Below, piece by piece: positions 37,107 to 45,811 of a stretch of 54,996 bases of DNA. The DNA lies in assembly GCA_900545715.1 (NCBI GenBank), contig URAJ01000011.1:1-54996 (forward strand). The letters are read 5' to 3'. Both the position numbers and the translations under genes were made by a program. Numbering within the stretch: position 1 is the stretch's first letter; the number at the start of each line of letters is the position of its first letter. The DNA is from an uncultured Opitutales bacterium (GTDB taxonomy: Bacteria; Verrucomicrobiota; Verrucomicrobiia; Opitutales; Intestinicryptomonadaceae). A model generated the notes under the pieces. It worked only from the letters and a program-made list of their open reading frames with translations, searched no databases and had not been told where the DNA came from.

Positions 37107-37691
37107 TTAAAACTCTTTGAGCATTTTTTTTACAAGTCCGCACGGAAGCCCCATGACATTGTCAAAATTCCCGTCTATTGCCTCTATTATCATAGAGCCG
37201 CATTCCTGCGCCGCATAGGCCCCGGCTTTGTCGAGAACATTTACGCTTTTTAAGTATTTTTCTATATCTTCCGCCGAAAGCTTTTTAAATTTAACCCTCG
37301 ATTCCTCGGCGCATACCAAGACTTTTTCGCCGCCCTCCGCCGCGAGCGCTACTCCCGTAAAGACCGAGTGAGTCTTGCCCGAAAGTTCGGCGATCATTCT
37401 TTTGGCGTCGTCAATCCCCGCGGGCTTGCCGTAGATTTCCCCTCCGAGGGCCACTATTGTGTCTGCGCCTAAAACTGTCGCTTCGGGGAATCTGGCGGAG
37501 ACTTCGCGCGCCTTCGCAAGCGCGTTCCTGCGGACAATCCCCTCGGGAGAGTCAGACGAAGAATTATCCTCATCTGCCTTTGAAACCTCCACCGTAAACG
37601 GTATGCCAGCGCGCGCGAGCAGTTCGCTCCTCCGCGGCGAGGCCGAAGCGAGAATTATCTTGTTGTAATTTTTTCCGCCAATAATAGACAT
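37107..37691 (-). CDS. maf: Maf-family nucleotide pyrophosphatase
   Basis: 194 residues from the ATG at 37691, which puts the family motif LASASPRRSELL near the start as usual; the open frame upstream to 37796 lacks similarity. Maf proteins hydrolyse modified or canonical nucleoside triphosphates (dTTP/UTP type or m7GTP type) to monophosphates, as house-cleaning enzymes. Other signatures are VLGADTIVALGGEIYGKP, TGVAL and the late DKAGAYAAQECG with its catalytic-site acidic residues. First gene of the minus-strand cluster, with its start only 13 bases from that of the divergent ABC gene. Confidence 0.92.
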   Translation of the reverse strand: MSIIGGKNYNKIILASASPRRSELLARAGIPFTVEVSKADEDNSSSDSPEGIVRRNALAKAREVSARFPEATVLGADTIVALGGEIYGKPAGIDDAKRMIAELSGKTHSVFTGVALAAEGGEKVLVCAEESRVKFKKLSAEDIEKYLKSVNVLDKAGAYAAQECGSMIIEAIDGNFDNVMGLPCGLVKKMLKEF

Positions 37692-37704
37692 TGGAGAAAT
37701 GATA

Positions 37705-38517
37705 ATGAAAATCGCCGCACAAAAGGCAAAAGAAAAAAAAATTTTAGAAGCCCGCGAGCTCACATTTGAGGCGGGAAGAAAAATACTCGACTCCATAGAC
37801 TGGACCGTCTACAAGGGGCAGCGCTGGGTTTTGCTCGGCGCGAACGGCGCCGGAAAGACCTCCTTACTTTCCACAATCTGCGCCTACAACACACCTTCAT
37901 CGGGCGATATGTGGGTTGACGGGAAAAAATACTCGACTTGCAACTGGCAGAAAATGCGCGAAAAAATTGCGCTCGTGGGAAGCCAGGTTAAGCGGAGGAT
38001 TAACCCCGACGAAAAAGTCCTCGAAGTAGTCGTAAGCGGCAAATTCGCGCAAATAAACTACTGGGGAAAAATCACGCGCCCGCTGATATTTGAGGCATAC
38101 AAGAAAATGAAGGAGCTCGGGATAGGGAATCTCGTCGATGACCGTTGGGAGTACATATCGCAGGGCGAGCGGCAAAAGGCGCTCATTGCCCGCGCGCTAA
38201 TGCTGAAGCCATCGGTTGTATTTCTCGACGAGCCGTGCACGGGCTTGGACCCGGTTGCGCGCGCTAAATTTGTGGAATTTTTAGACTCTCTTTCCGCCTC
38301 CCCAAAAATACCGGCTATCGTAATGGCTACCCACTATGTCGAGGAAATACCTCCGTCGTTTTCGCACGCTATAATTATAAAAGGCGGAAAGGTTCTTGTG
38401 TCGGGAGAAATCTCAAAGGTGCTTACGTCGAAAAATCTGAGCGAGGCCTATGGAGCCGAATGCGCTCTTTCAAGGCGCAACGGAAGATACGAACTGCGCA
38501 TAAAATCTCTGCACTAA
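37705..38517 (+). CDS. ABC transporter-type ATPase (YlmA/ModF-like)
   Basis: 270 residues from the ATG at 37705, which has GGAGA seven bases upstream; another ATG lies two codons earlier. It has Walker A GANGAGKT, the signature ISQGERQKALIARAL, Walker B VVFLDEPCTGLDP and the switch His in ATHYVEE. The TYxGQRWVLLGANGAGKTSLL-type opening and the overall length match stand-alone ATPases of the ModF/YlmA group. No permease gene is adjacent, so it may serve a distant transporter or a non-transport role. Confidence 0.85.
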   Translation: MKIAAQKAKEKKILEARELTFEAGRKILDSIDWTVYKGQRWVLLGANGAGKTSLLSTICAYNTPSSGDMWVDGKKYSTCNWQKMREKIALVGSQVKRRINPDEKVLEVVVSGKFAQINYWGKITRPLIFEAYKKMKELGIGNLVDDRWEYISQGERQKALIARALMLKPSVVFLDEPCTGLDPVARAKFVEFLDSLSASPKIPAIVMATHYVEEIPPSFSHAIIIKGGKVLVSGEISKVLTSKNLSEAYGAECALSRRNGRYELRIKSLH

Positions 38518-38533
38518 CCATCACAACCCATCA

Positions 38534-40555
38534 ATGTCCAATACAAAAAATATGCAGAAGTGCTCCATTTTTTGCGCTGTTCTGTTATCTGTGCAGCTAT
38601 TTGCGCAGGCCGCACAGTTTCCCGGCCTCCCAAACAGGTTTTCCGAGGAAAATTTTAAGTTTGAAAAATTCGAGGATAATGCAAGCCCATACGCTGGGCC
38701 GCTGCCGCCGGCCCCGTCGGGGTGCGCAGATTTTGAAGTTGAACAGCCGGTTTTTCCGGAAAATTTTACGATAGTCAAGGCCGCAGACTTCGGCTTCTCT
38801 GAGGAAAACCAAGATTGCGCTGCCGCATTAAACGCCGCCATAGAGCACTGCAAAAAAATCGGAGCTTCAAAGCTTGAATTGCCGCAGGGCGTATTCAAAT
38901 GCTTTGGCGCCGACGGAGTATTGCTCGATTCCCTCGAAAACTTTGTTTTAGACGGGAAGGGGGCTACCCTAATTTTCAGGAAAACCAAGGGCAACCCAAA
39001 CTTCTCCATAACCAATTCCAAAAGGATAAAAATCTGCAACCTCAAAATGGATTGGGACTGGGAATCCGATCCGCTCGGGGCGTTTGTAAAAGTCGTGGGG
39101 AAGCATGTCGATAGAAATTCCGACAGCTACATCGACGTAGAATTTGTAGGGTACGAAAAATATCCGCTCTACGGCAAGCCCATGCCCATAAAAGTTTTGT
39201 ACCTTATGGACGAAAAATGCGAGGGAGTGTCCAACGAGCGCGGAGTTGCGTACTTCGGCACAGGCGACGGGCATTATGGGACTAAAAACGAATGGCTCTC
39301 TCCGAATAAAGCGCGAATTTATCCGGGGGTTGCACCTGTCGGTCTTCCGAGGCCGGAGGATTACCCAAACGAATATTCAAAAAGTAAAAACTTTTGGATA
39401 TCAAGCCGCGCAATGGTCGGGAGAACTTACAGAATTATGCACCATTATTACGGCAAAAACGCCTTTTCCATGCGCGACAGCAAACATCTTACCTTTGAAA
39501 ATATCGACGTCTATTCATGCCGCGGTATGGGGTTTATCGTTTCTTACGGAACGGAATACTGGCAGGCTTTAAACGTGGCTTTTGTACCTAAAAAAGGCTC
39601 CAACCGCCCGTGCTCGACTACTGCGGACGTCGTGCACTGCACGTCAAACGGCGGCTTCTGCAAATTTGTGAATTTCCGCGCTTCGTTAAACCAGGACGAT
39701 ATTTTCAATTTCCACGATAAAGCTGCCGTCGGCAAAAAAATCTCCACCGATAAAATCGCCCTTGTAAATATGGGCGGCGCGCGCTATATAAACGCGTGCG
39801 AGGGCGATGAAATGGAATTCTTCCTGCCGGACTATTCCCCTCTAAACTTTAAGGCAAAAGTTGTTTCAGTAGCCGCAAATACATTAAAATTTGATTCCGC
39901 GCTGCCGAACTTCGACAATTTTGTACTGCAAAAAAAATCGCATCGCACCCAAAACATTTTGCTAAAAAATTGCCTCTTTAAAAACTACGTCGGCAGGGGA
40001 ATCGTGCAAACAAGCAATGTCACCATTGAAAATTGCACGTTTGAAAACGGCATTAACTCCCCGCTGAGATTTCAGCGCGCTTACTCGGCAAAAAATTGGG
40101 CTGAGGGATACGGTTGCAAAAATGTCGTTGTAAGAGGATGTAAATTTATAGATTCCGAACTCCGCCAGCCCCTCTATGAAATATTCCACGAGATTTTTGC
40201 GGGAAGCAGAAGGATTGACAAGTCTTCCGATTTCTTAAAGTCGGAGACCGCTTCGGATATTCTTGTGGAAAACTGCGACTTCAAAAATTTGACGGCTTCA
40301 CCATTATTTTGCCTATACGCCCAAAATGTCGTTTTTAGAAACAATTCAATAGAACTCTCCTCGAAGGCAAAACCATACGTCGGTTGCCCAATCATAGAGC
40401 ATTCCGACAATGTCGCATTCGTAAACAATAAATTTTATGTTGATACGGCGGCAAATCTCGGCGCGTATGTGGGAATCGACTCCAAAAACGCGATAATATC
40501 CGGAAATTCCGTTATCACGCAAAATTCGGAGATTGGCGCAAAACCGCAAAATTAA
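38534..40555 (+). CDS. Secreted right-handed parallel beta-helix protein
   Basis: 673 residues. The ATG at 38552 (MQKCSIFCAVLLSVQLFAQ) gives the cleanest signal peptide, with 38534 slightly upstream. From about residue 90 the protein shows beta-helix rungs rich in Asn, Asp and short hydrophobic strands (ENFVLDGKGATLIF, ILVENCDFKNL, VVFRNNSIEL). The rungs resume after a beta-sandwich-like insert with a conserved SLNQDDIFNFHDKAA segment. Such folds occur in polysaccharide lyases and in alpha-galactosidases of the GH110 type. A carbohydrate-active role is likely but the family is not certain. No C-terminal sorting signal seen. Confidence 0.68.
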   Translation: MSNTKNMQKCSIFCAVLLSVQLFAQAAQFPGLPNRFSEENFKFEKFEDNASPYAGPLPPAPSGCADFEVEQPVFPENFTIVKAADFGFSEENQDCAAALNAAIEHCKKIGASKLELPQGVFKCFGADGVLLDSLENFVLDGKGATLIFRKTKGNPNFSITNSKRIKICNLKMDWDWESDPLGAFVKVVGKHVDRNSDSYIDVEFVGYEKYPLYGKPMPIKVLYLMDEKCEGVSNERGVAYFGTGDGHYGTKNEWLSPNKARIYPGVAPVGLPRPEDYPNEYSKSKNFWISSRAMVGRTYRIMHHYYGKNAFSMRDSKHLTFENIDVYSCRGMGFIVSYGTEYWQALNVAFVPKKGSNRPCSTTADVVHCTSNGGFCKFVNFRASLNQDDIFNFHDKAAVGKKISTDKIALVNMGGARYINACEGDEMEFFLPDYSPLNFKAKVVSVAANTLKFDSALPNFDNFVLQKKSHRTQNILLKNCLFKNYVGRGIVQTSNVTIENCTFENGINSPLRFQRAYSAKNWAEGYGCKNVVVRGCKFIDSELRQPLYEIFHEIFAGSRRIDKSSDFLKSETASDILVENCDFKNLTASPLFCLYAQNVVFRNNSIELSSKAKPYVGCPIIEHSDNVAFVNNKFYVDTAANLGAYVGIDSKNAIISGNSVITQNSEIGAKPQN

Positions 40556-40716
40556 GTCGGACTATTTTATTTGCGCCGCGTCGAATCTTCCGCAATCCAG
40601 TTGCTCGCCCCTTGTGAGGAAGCGCGCTCATATAAAGCATACCCTTGCCGCGAAGCCCGCCGCGCCAAGCTAAAAAAATCGCCACATTGCAACTATTGCT
40701 TCTTGCGCTTGCGCTG

Positions 40717-41589
40717 CTATTCGGGCTTTGCCGGAGTATCAGTTCCCTGCGATTGTGCGGCGGCGCTATCCGCCGCAAGTGCCTCTGCAAGCTTTTGCGC
40801 GGTATTGGGGAAGGGGGGATATATAAACGGTTCTATCGATACGGCTTTGCGCGCCTTCGCGTCTATGTCGATTACGCATGCGCATATTCGCGGATCGCCG
40901 TCGGCCATCAAAAATGCGCGCGGACGCCCGTCGATAAAGCGCTGCAAAATTACTTCCCACTTGCGCCCCAAGCACGAGGCCCACGGCCCGGTCATGCCGG
41001 CGTCGCTTAAAAATGCGAGCCCTTTGGGAAATATTCGCGCATCGTTCGTCGGTATATGTGTGTGTGTCCCAACAACTGCCTGCACTCTGCCGTCCAGATG
41101 CCATGCCATCGACACTTTTTCAGAGGTCGTTTCGGCGTGGAAATCGAGAAATATTGCGTCGCAAACGGGCTTTATCCTGTCAACCATTTCCGATGCCGCC
41201 GCAAAAGGGCAATTCGCCTTTATTTTCATCAGAGTCTGCCCCAAAAGCGAAAATATCCCGAGCTTCTCCCCGTTCTTTTCAAGTATCAAATATGTTCGGC
41301 CGGGATTGCTCGAAGGCAGATTTGCAGGCCGGCACACTCTTTCCAGTGAATCAATCTCGCCATCAAAGCAGCGTTGGTCCCAAATATGGTCTCCGAGGGT
41401 TATGGCGTCGATGCCAGCCCTGAAAAGCTCCTCCGCCATATTCTTTGTTATGCCGTTGCCTCCGGCGGCGTTTTCGGCGTTGGCGATTGCAAAGTCAATT
41501 CCCAACGCCTCGCGTATGCGCGGCAAGTTTTCCGACAATATTCTTCTGCCGGGCTTGCCTACAATATCGCCTATGAAAAAAATCCTCAT
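40717..41589 (-). CDS. ymdB: YmdB-family metallophosphoesterase
   Basis: 290 residues. A calcineurin-like phosphodiesterase of the TIGR00282 group; the Bacillus YmdB and its relatives hydrolyse 2',3'-cyclic nucleotides and affect biofilm programmes. Metal ligands fall in FIGDIVGKPGRR, ANAENAAGGNGIT, TLGDHIWD, DFHAETTSEK and VVGTHTHIPTND. The last 20 residues are Ala/Ser/Gln-rich and look dispensable. It overlaps the adk stop by four bases, so both are co-translated. A long open frame on the opposite strand here is an antisense artefact. Confidence 0.92.
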   Translation of the reverse strand: MRIFFIGDIVGKPGRRILSENLPRIREALGIDFAIANAENAAGGNGITKNMAEELFRAGIDAITLGDHIWDQRCFDGEIDSLERVCRPANLPSSNPGRTYLILEKNGEKLGIFSLLGQTLMKIKANCPFAAASEMVDRIKPVCDAIFLDFHAETTSEKVSMAWHLDGRVQAVVGTHTHIPTNDARIFPKGLAFLSDAGMTGPWASCLGRKWEVILQRFIDGRPRAFLMADGDPRICACVIDIDAKARKAVSIEPFIYPPFPNTAQKLAEALAADSAAAQSQGTDTPAKPE

Positions 41590-42257
41590 TTCCCATTAAG
41601 CCCGAGCTTTTGGGCAAGTTCGCGCATGTCGGAAACAGCGCCTTTCTCAGACAGCTCCGGCGGTATCTCAACAAGGATTCCCCTCGATTTATAGTAGTCG
41701 ACAAGCGGGAAGGTCGTGGAGCGGAAAACTTCGAGGCGCTTCTGGACAGTCTCTGGCTTGTCGTCGTCTCTCGTGTAGAGCTTGCCGCCGCACTTGTCGC
41801 AAATATTCTCCTTCTTGGGCGGATTGAATTCCTTATGGTAGGGGGTTTGGCACTCTGAGCATATCAGGCGCCCGGATATGCGGCGGATTATCTCGGCGTC
41901 CGGAACGTTCAAATATATGACGTACGCAATTTTTTCGCCGAGCTCTTCAAGAATCTTATCGAGCATTTCCGCCTGCGCTATTGTGCGGGGAAATCCGTCG
42001 AGTATGAACCCGTTTGCCGTGTCCGGATTTTTAAGGCGGTCTTTCACCATGGCGGCGGTGACGTCGTCGGGCACTAATTCCCCTTTATTTATATACGACT
42101 TGGCCAGTTTGCCGAGTTCCGTATCCTGCTTTATATTGTATCTGAACAGGTCTCCAGTGGAAACTTGCACGATGCCCAAAACTTCGCAAAGCGCAACCGC
42201 GCGCGTTCCTTTGCCGCTTCCGGGTGCTCCAAGCATTATTAGATTGGCTTTTTTCAT
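41586..42257 (-). CDS. adk: Adenylate kinase
   Basis: 223 residues, the long form. It catalyses ATP + AMP to 2 ADP. The P-loop GAPGSGKGT is at 10-18, the AMP-site motif is GFILDGFPRTIAQAE, and the LID carries a zinc knuckle (CSEC ... CDKC), as in many non-proteobacterial enzymes. A divergent 62-base gap separates it from the DNA polymerase gene. ymdB follows in the same operon. Confidence 0.95.
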   Translation of the reverse strand: MKKANLIMLGAPGSGKGTRAVALCEVLGIVQVSTGDLFRYNIKQDTELGKLAKSYINKGELVPDDVTAAMVKDRLKNPDTANGFILDGFPRTIAQAEMLDKILEELGEKIAYVIYLNVPDAEIIRRISGRLICSECQTPYHKEFNPPKKENICDKCGGKLYTRDDDKPETVQKRLEVFRSTTFPLVDYYKSRGILVEIPPELSEKGAVSDMRELAQKLGLNGK

Positions 42258-42319
42258 GGTATAAAATTTAAGCTGAAAATATTTGCAACAATGCTAAAAA
42301 TCGGCAAGCATTTTTTGCC

Positions 42320-44464
42320 ATGCAGGAATCCGACAAGATGAATCGCATTTGCGGCTTAAGCTACGACGGGAACGGCAAAGTTTTGCTATATCTCGATTCC
42401 GGCGGCCGGCGAACGCGCGAATACGCCGACTTCCAACCTTTCGCTTGGATAACTTCCGATGCGGCGCAGACGCCTTTTGAATCATCGCGCGAGCATCTTT
42501 CGGGCCCCAGTTGGGCCCCCCTAAACACAATTGTCAATTTTCCCGGAGACTCCGCCGCAAATTCTTTTATGAAGGCGCGCGACAAATCCTTGCCCGTAGA
42601 AAAATCCGCATGCTCAGAAAATCTTTTCTTGGCGCGCAACAATCTGCGCATGTTCGCCGGAATGGCTTTTGAGGAAATCAGAATAACGGAAATATACGCC
42701 TCAATTTCAGATTCCCCCGACACTCTCGGAAAAATTTACGCCGTGTCTCTCGGAGGATTCGGAGGATTTAAGATTTTAAAATCTGCGGATTTTTCGGACG
42801 CCAGCGAGCGCGCGCTAATCGAATCTCTCAATGCCGAAATTCTCGCGCGCGACCCCGACGTGCTTGCAGGTCACGGCATTTTCAGAAGAGACTTGGCTGC
42901 AATCAGCGCAAGGGCGAAAAAATTAAAAGTTAGACTCGAATGGGGCAGGGCGGACGAAAGCGCAGTTTTTAAAAAAACGAGGCTCAAACTCGCCGAGCGC
43001 ACATTTGGCTATTCGAGGTGCGACATTCCCGGAAGAACTGTCGCCGACACTTTTTTGCTTGTGCAACTCTACGATTTGAGCGTACGCGATATGGCGTCTT
43101 ATTCGCTGGGGTATTGCGTAAAGCACTTCGGAGTGCGCCAATCCGAGCTGAGGTTCGCCCCGCAAGAGGAAATAAAAGCTTTTTCGGAAGACTTCGGAAA
43201 GTTCGAAAATTTCGCGAGGGAAAGGCTTGTCGACATTGAAAAACTTATCGGCAGGCTTTTGCCAACATATGTCGCGCAGGTAGGAAACTTCCCGATGACA
43301 TTGCAGGAATGCATGTCGCGCGGGAGTGGCGCTAAGGTCGAGAGCCTGTTTGTCGAAAAGTACCTATCGGCAGGGGCGGCGCTGCCGCTGCCTTCCCGCA
43401 GCAAGTATTTTGAGGGGGCTTTGTCGGAAAGCTTTGCTTCGGGTATTTTTAAAAATGTTCTGCACTACGACGTGGCGTCTCTGTACCCGAGCATTATGTT
43501 GCTTCTTGGCAAATGCCCCAAAAACGACTATTTGAAGGTTTTTATACCGCTTCTAAGCTCCCTGCGCGAGTATAGGCTAAAATACAAAAAACTTTCCAAA
43601 ACTGAAAAGAATCCCGCGCTCGCGCGCGAATTCGACGCGCGGCAAATGAGCTTTAAGATTTTAATAAACTCTTTCTACGGCTACTTGGGGCTCGACAACG
43701 CGACTTTTGCAGACGCCTCACTCGCAGAGGAAGTCACGGGAAAGGGCAGGGAGATTCTCGAAAAAATCATCGGCGCGTTTTCCTCCATTAAAGACTGCAA
43801 ACTTCTCGAAGCCGACACGGACGGGCTGTATGTGCAAAGCGAAAAATATTTTGAAGCTCCACTCGAATTGCTTTCCATGGTCTTGCCGGTAGTTCCCAAG
43901 GGCATCGACCTCGAATTCGACGGCGCTTACGACGCCATGCTCTGCTACAAGGCTAAAAACTACGCCCTCTTAAAAGACGGCGCCGTAATTTTGAAAGGCT
44001 CGGGATTTAAAAACCGTTCAACAGAGCCTTTTTTGAGGGAGCTTACCGCAGAAATGGCTAAGGCTAAACTCTCCGGAAATATCGATATTTTGCGCGATAA
44101 AATTGAAGCCGCAAAAAAAAGTATCGCATCGGGGCAGGCGGACGTGGAGTCAATCTCCAAGAGCGAATATATAAATAAGCCCGTTTCGCAATATCTCGAC
44201 GAGATTCAAAACGGCGGGGCGCGCAGGGCGCCTTTGGAGGCCGCCGCAATGCTCTCTCCTTATCCGGAAGTGGGCGACCGCATGTCGTACTACATAGCCC
44301 GCGGCGACGGCAAGCGCTCTCCTGACTGGAAGAACGCGAGGCCCTCCGCACTCTACGACCTCGAAAAACACCCCTACGATTCCGACTATTATTTGAGAAA
44401 AATAGACGATTGGCAAAAGCGATTTTCAGACCTTATAGATGGCGGGCAGCTCGAGCTCTTTTAG
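42320..44464 (+). CDS. B-family DNA polymerase (Pol II-like)
   Basis: 714 residues from 42320; an ATG at 42338 (MNRICGLSYDG) is an equally possible start. The polymerase domain is intact: motif A DVASLYPSI with Asp384, motif B around KILINSFYGYLG, and motif C EADTDGLYV with Asp499 and Asp501. The N-terminal exonuclease domain appears eroded: where related bacterial enzymes have a DxE ExoI motif, this one reads RITEIYAS (Glu124, Tyr126), and ExoII reads GHGIFRRDL without the usual Asn. It is probably an accessory repair polymerase rather than the replicase. Monocistronic. Confidence 0.85.
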   Translation: MQESDKMNRICGLSYDGNGKVLLYLDSGGRRTREYADFQPFAWITSDAAQTPFESSREHLSGPSWAPLNTIVNFPGDSAANSFMKARDKSLPVEKSACSENLFLARNNLRMFAGMAFEEIRITEIYASISDSPDTLGKIYAVSLGGFGGFKILKSADFSDASERALIESLNAEILARDPDVLAGHGIFRRDLAAISARAKKLKVRLEWGRADESAVFKKTRLKLAERTFGYSRCDIPGRTVADTFLLVQLYDLSVRDMASYSLGYCVKHFGVRQSELRFAPQEEIKAFSEDFGKFENFARERLVDIEKLIGRLLPTYVAQVGNFPMTLQECMSRGSGAKVESLFVEKYLSAGAALPLPSRSKYFEGALSESFASGIFKNVLHYDVASLYPSIMLLLGKCPKNDYLKVFIPLLSSLREYRLKYKKLSKTEKNPALAREFDARQMSFKILINSFYGYLGLDNATFADASLAEEVTGKGREILEKIIGAFSSIKDCKLLEADTDGLYVQSEKYFEAPLELLSMVLPVVPKGIDLEFDGAYDAMLCYKAKNYALLKDGAVILKGSGFKNRSTEPFLRELTAEMAKAKLSGNIDILRDKIEAAKKSIASGQADVESISKSEYINKPVSQYLDEIQNGGARRAPLEAAAMLSPYPEVGDRMSYYIARGDGKRSPDWKNARPSALYDLEKHPYDSDYYLRKIDDWQKRFSDLIDGGQLELF

Positions 44465-44483
44465 CCGCTTTGACCGATAATTC

Positions 44484-44511
44484 TTGATAAAAGCAACTCT
44501 TTTGAAATAAT
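44484..44511 (+). promoter_or_regulatory. Putative hisD promoter, near-leaderless
   Basis: TTGATA at 44484-44489 and AATAAT at 44506-44511, 16-base spacer, ending nine bases before the hisD ATG. Confidence 0.4.
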
Positions 44512-44520
44512 GGCTGCATA

Positions 44521-45810
44521 ATGAAAATTTTAGACTACAAAAGCGCCGATTTCTGGCGCGAATTAAATTCCGCCTGCAAGCCGGATTCAGAAAATCCGCA
44601 AATTGCGTCTGCCGTTGACTCCGTGATTTCAAAAGTGCGCGAGTCCGGCGATTCGGCGCTCGAAGAATTGACGCTTAAATTTGACGGAGTAAAAATCCCC
44701 GCAGCAGATTTGCGCGTAAAGCCCGACGAAATTAAAAAAGCCCTATCGCTTGTCTCGCCTGCCGATAAAAAGGCGATAAGGGAGGCGGTTGCTTGCGTAA
44801 AGGCGTACCACAAGCATACGTTCCCGAAAAATTGGCGCGCTAAAAATCCCCACGGCGCGACTGTCGGCGAAAACTTTTATCCGATTAACCGCGTCGGCAT
44901 TTATATCCCCGGGGGCAAGGCGCCGCTCGTATCGACGGTTGTGATGACAACTACCCTCGCCAAACTCGCTGGCTGCCCCGAAATCTGCGTCTGCACTCCA
45001 CCCGCCCGCGACGGAACTATAAACCCGCATATTCTTGCCGCGCTTTCAATCGTGGGCGTATCCGAAATTTACAAAGTTGGCGGAGCGCAGGCGATAGCCG
45101 CAATGGGGATAGGGACGCAGACGATTAAACCTGTCGATAAGCTCTTCGGACCCGGAAACGCCTTTGTCATAGAGGCTAAACGCAGGCTCTTTGGCTCAAC
45201 GGGCGTAGATCTGCTGCCGGGGCCGAGCGAAGTCCTCGTAATGGCGGACTCGTCCTCAAACCCGCGCTTTGTGGTGGCGGATTTGCTCTCGCAGGCGGAG
45301 CACGGAAGCGGAAGGGAAAAAATATTCCTCGTAAGCACGTCAAAAAAACTTGTGGAAAAAGTGAGGGAATCTCTCCCGGATGCGGCGGCAAAACTATCGA
45401 GAACACAGATGCTGATGAAAATAATTGCCGACGGATGCATAGCGATAATCGTCCCAAATCTCGACGCCGCATGCGAAGTCGCAAACTTCATATCGCCGGA
45501 GCACATGGAGCTAATGACGGATTCTCCCGAAAAGCTCGTCCCCAAAATCAAGACTGCGGGCGCGATACTCGTCGGAGAATACACTCCAACAGTATTGGGC
45601 GACTTCACCGCGGGGCCGAGCCATACCCTACCGACCGGGCGCACCGGCCGATTCTCGGGCGGATTGCAGCTTGTTGATTTTATGCGCCGAAGCTCCTATG
45701 TTAAATACGACAAAAAGTCGGTTCAAAAAGCTATGGGGGTTGTGGGCGCTTTCGCGTCTATGGAGGGGCTCGACGCCCACGGTTCCAGCTTAACCCAACG
45801 CATTTGGTAA
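44521..45810 (+). CDS. hisD: Histidinol dehydrogenase
   Basis: 429 residues, the normal length. A zinc enzyme that oxidises L-histidinol to L-histidine in two NAD-dependent steps, ending histidine synthesis. Family landmarks are NRVGIYIPGGKAPLVSTVVM, KVGGAQAIAAMGIGT, the KLFGPGNAFV NAD site, LLPGPSEVLVMAD, the SQAEHG catalytic/zinc segment, and the late GDFTAGPSHTLPTGRTGRF block. No other his genes are nearby, so the pathway is dispersed in this genome. The following kinase gene starts two bases after the stop. Confidence 0.97.
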   Translation: MKILDYKSADFWRELNSACKPDSENPQIASAVDSVISKVRESGDSALEELTLKFDGVKIPAADLRVKPDEIKKALSLVSPADKKAIREAVACVKAYHKHTFPKNWRAKNPHGATVGENFYPINRVGIYIPGGKAPLVSTVVMTTTLAKLAGCPEICVCTPPARDGTINPHILAALSIVGVSEIYKVGGAQAIAAMGIGTQTIKPVDKLFGPGNAFVIEAKRRLFGSTGVDLLPGPSEVLVMADSSSNPRFVVADLLSQAEHGSGREKIFLVSTSKKLVEKVRESLPDAAAKLSRTQMLMKIIADGCIAIIVPNLDAACEVANFISPEHMELMTDSPEKLVPKIKTAGAILVGEYTPTVLGDFTAGPSHTLPTGRTGRFSGGLQLVDFMRRSSYVKYDKKSVQKAMGVVGAFASMEGLDAHGSSLTQRIW

Positions 45811-45811
45811 T

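Noticed and set aside
40571..41599. Long plus-strand open frame (342 codons)
   Set aside because: It lies antisense to ymdB, which has all its metal-binding motifs. The translated product is Ser/Cys/Arg-rich with no recognisable family.
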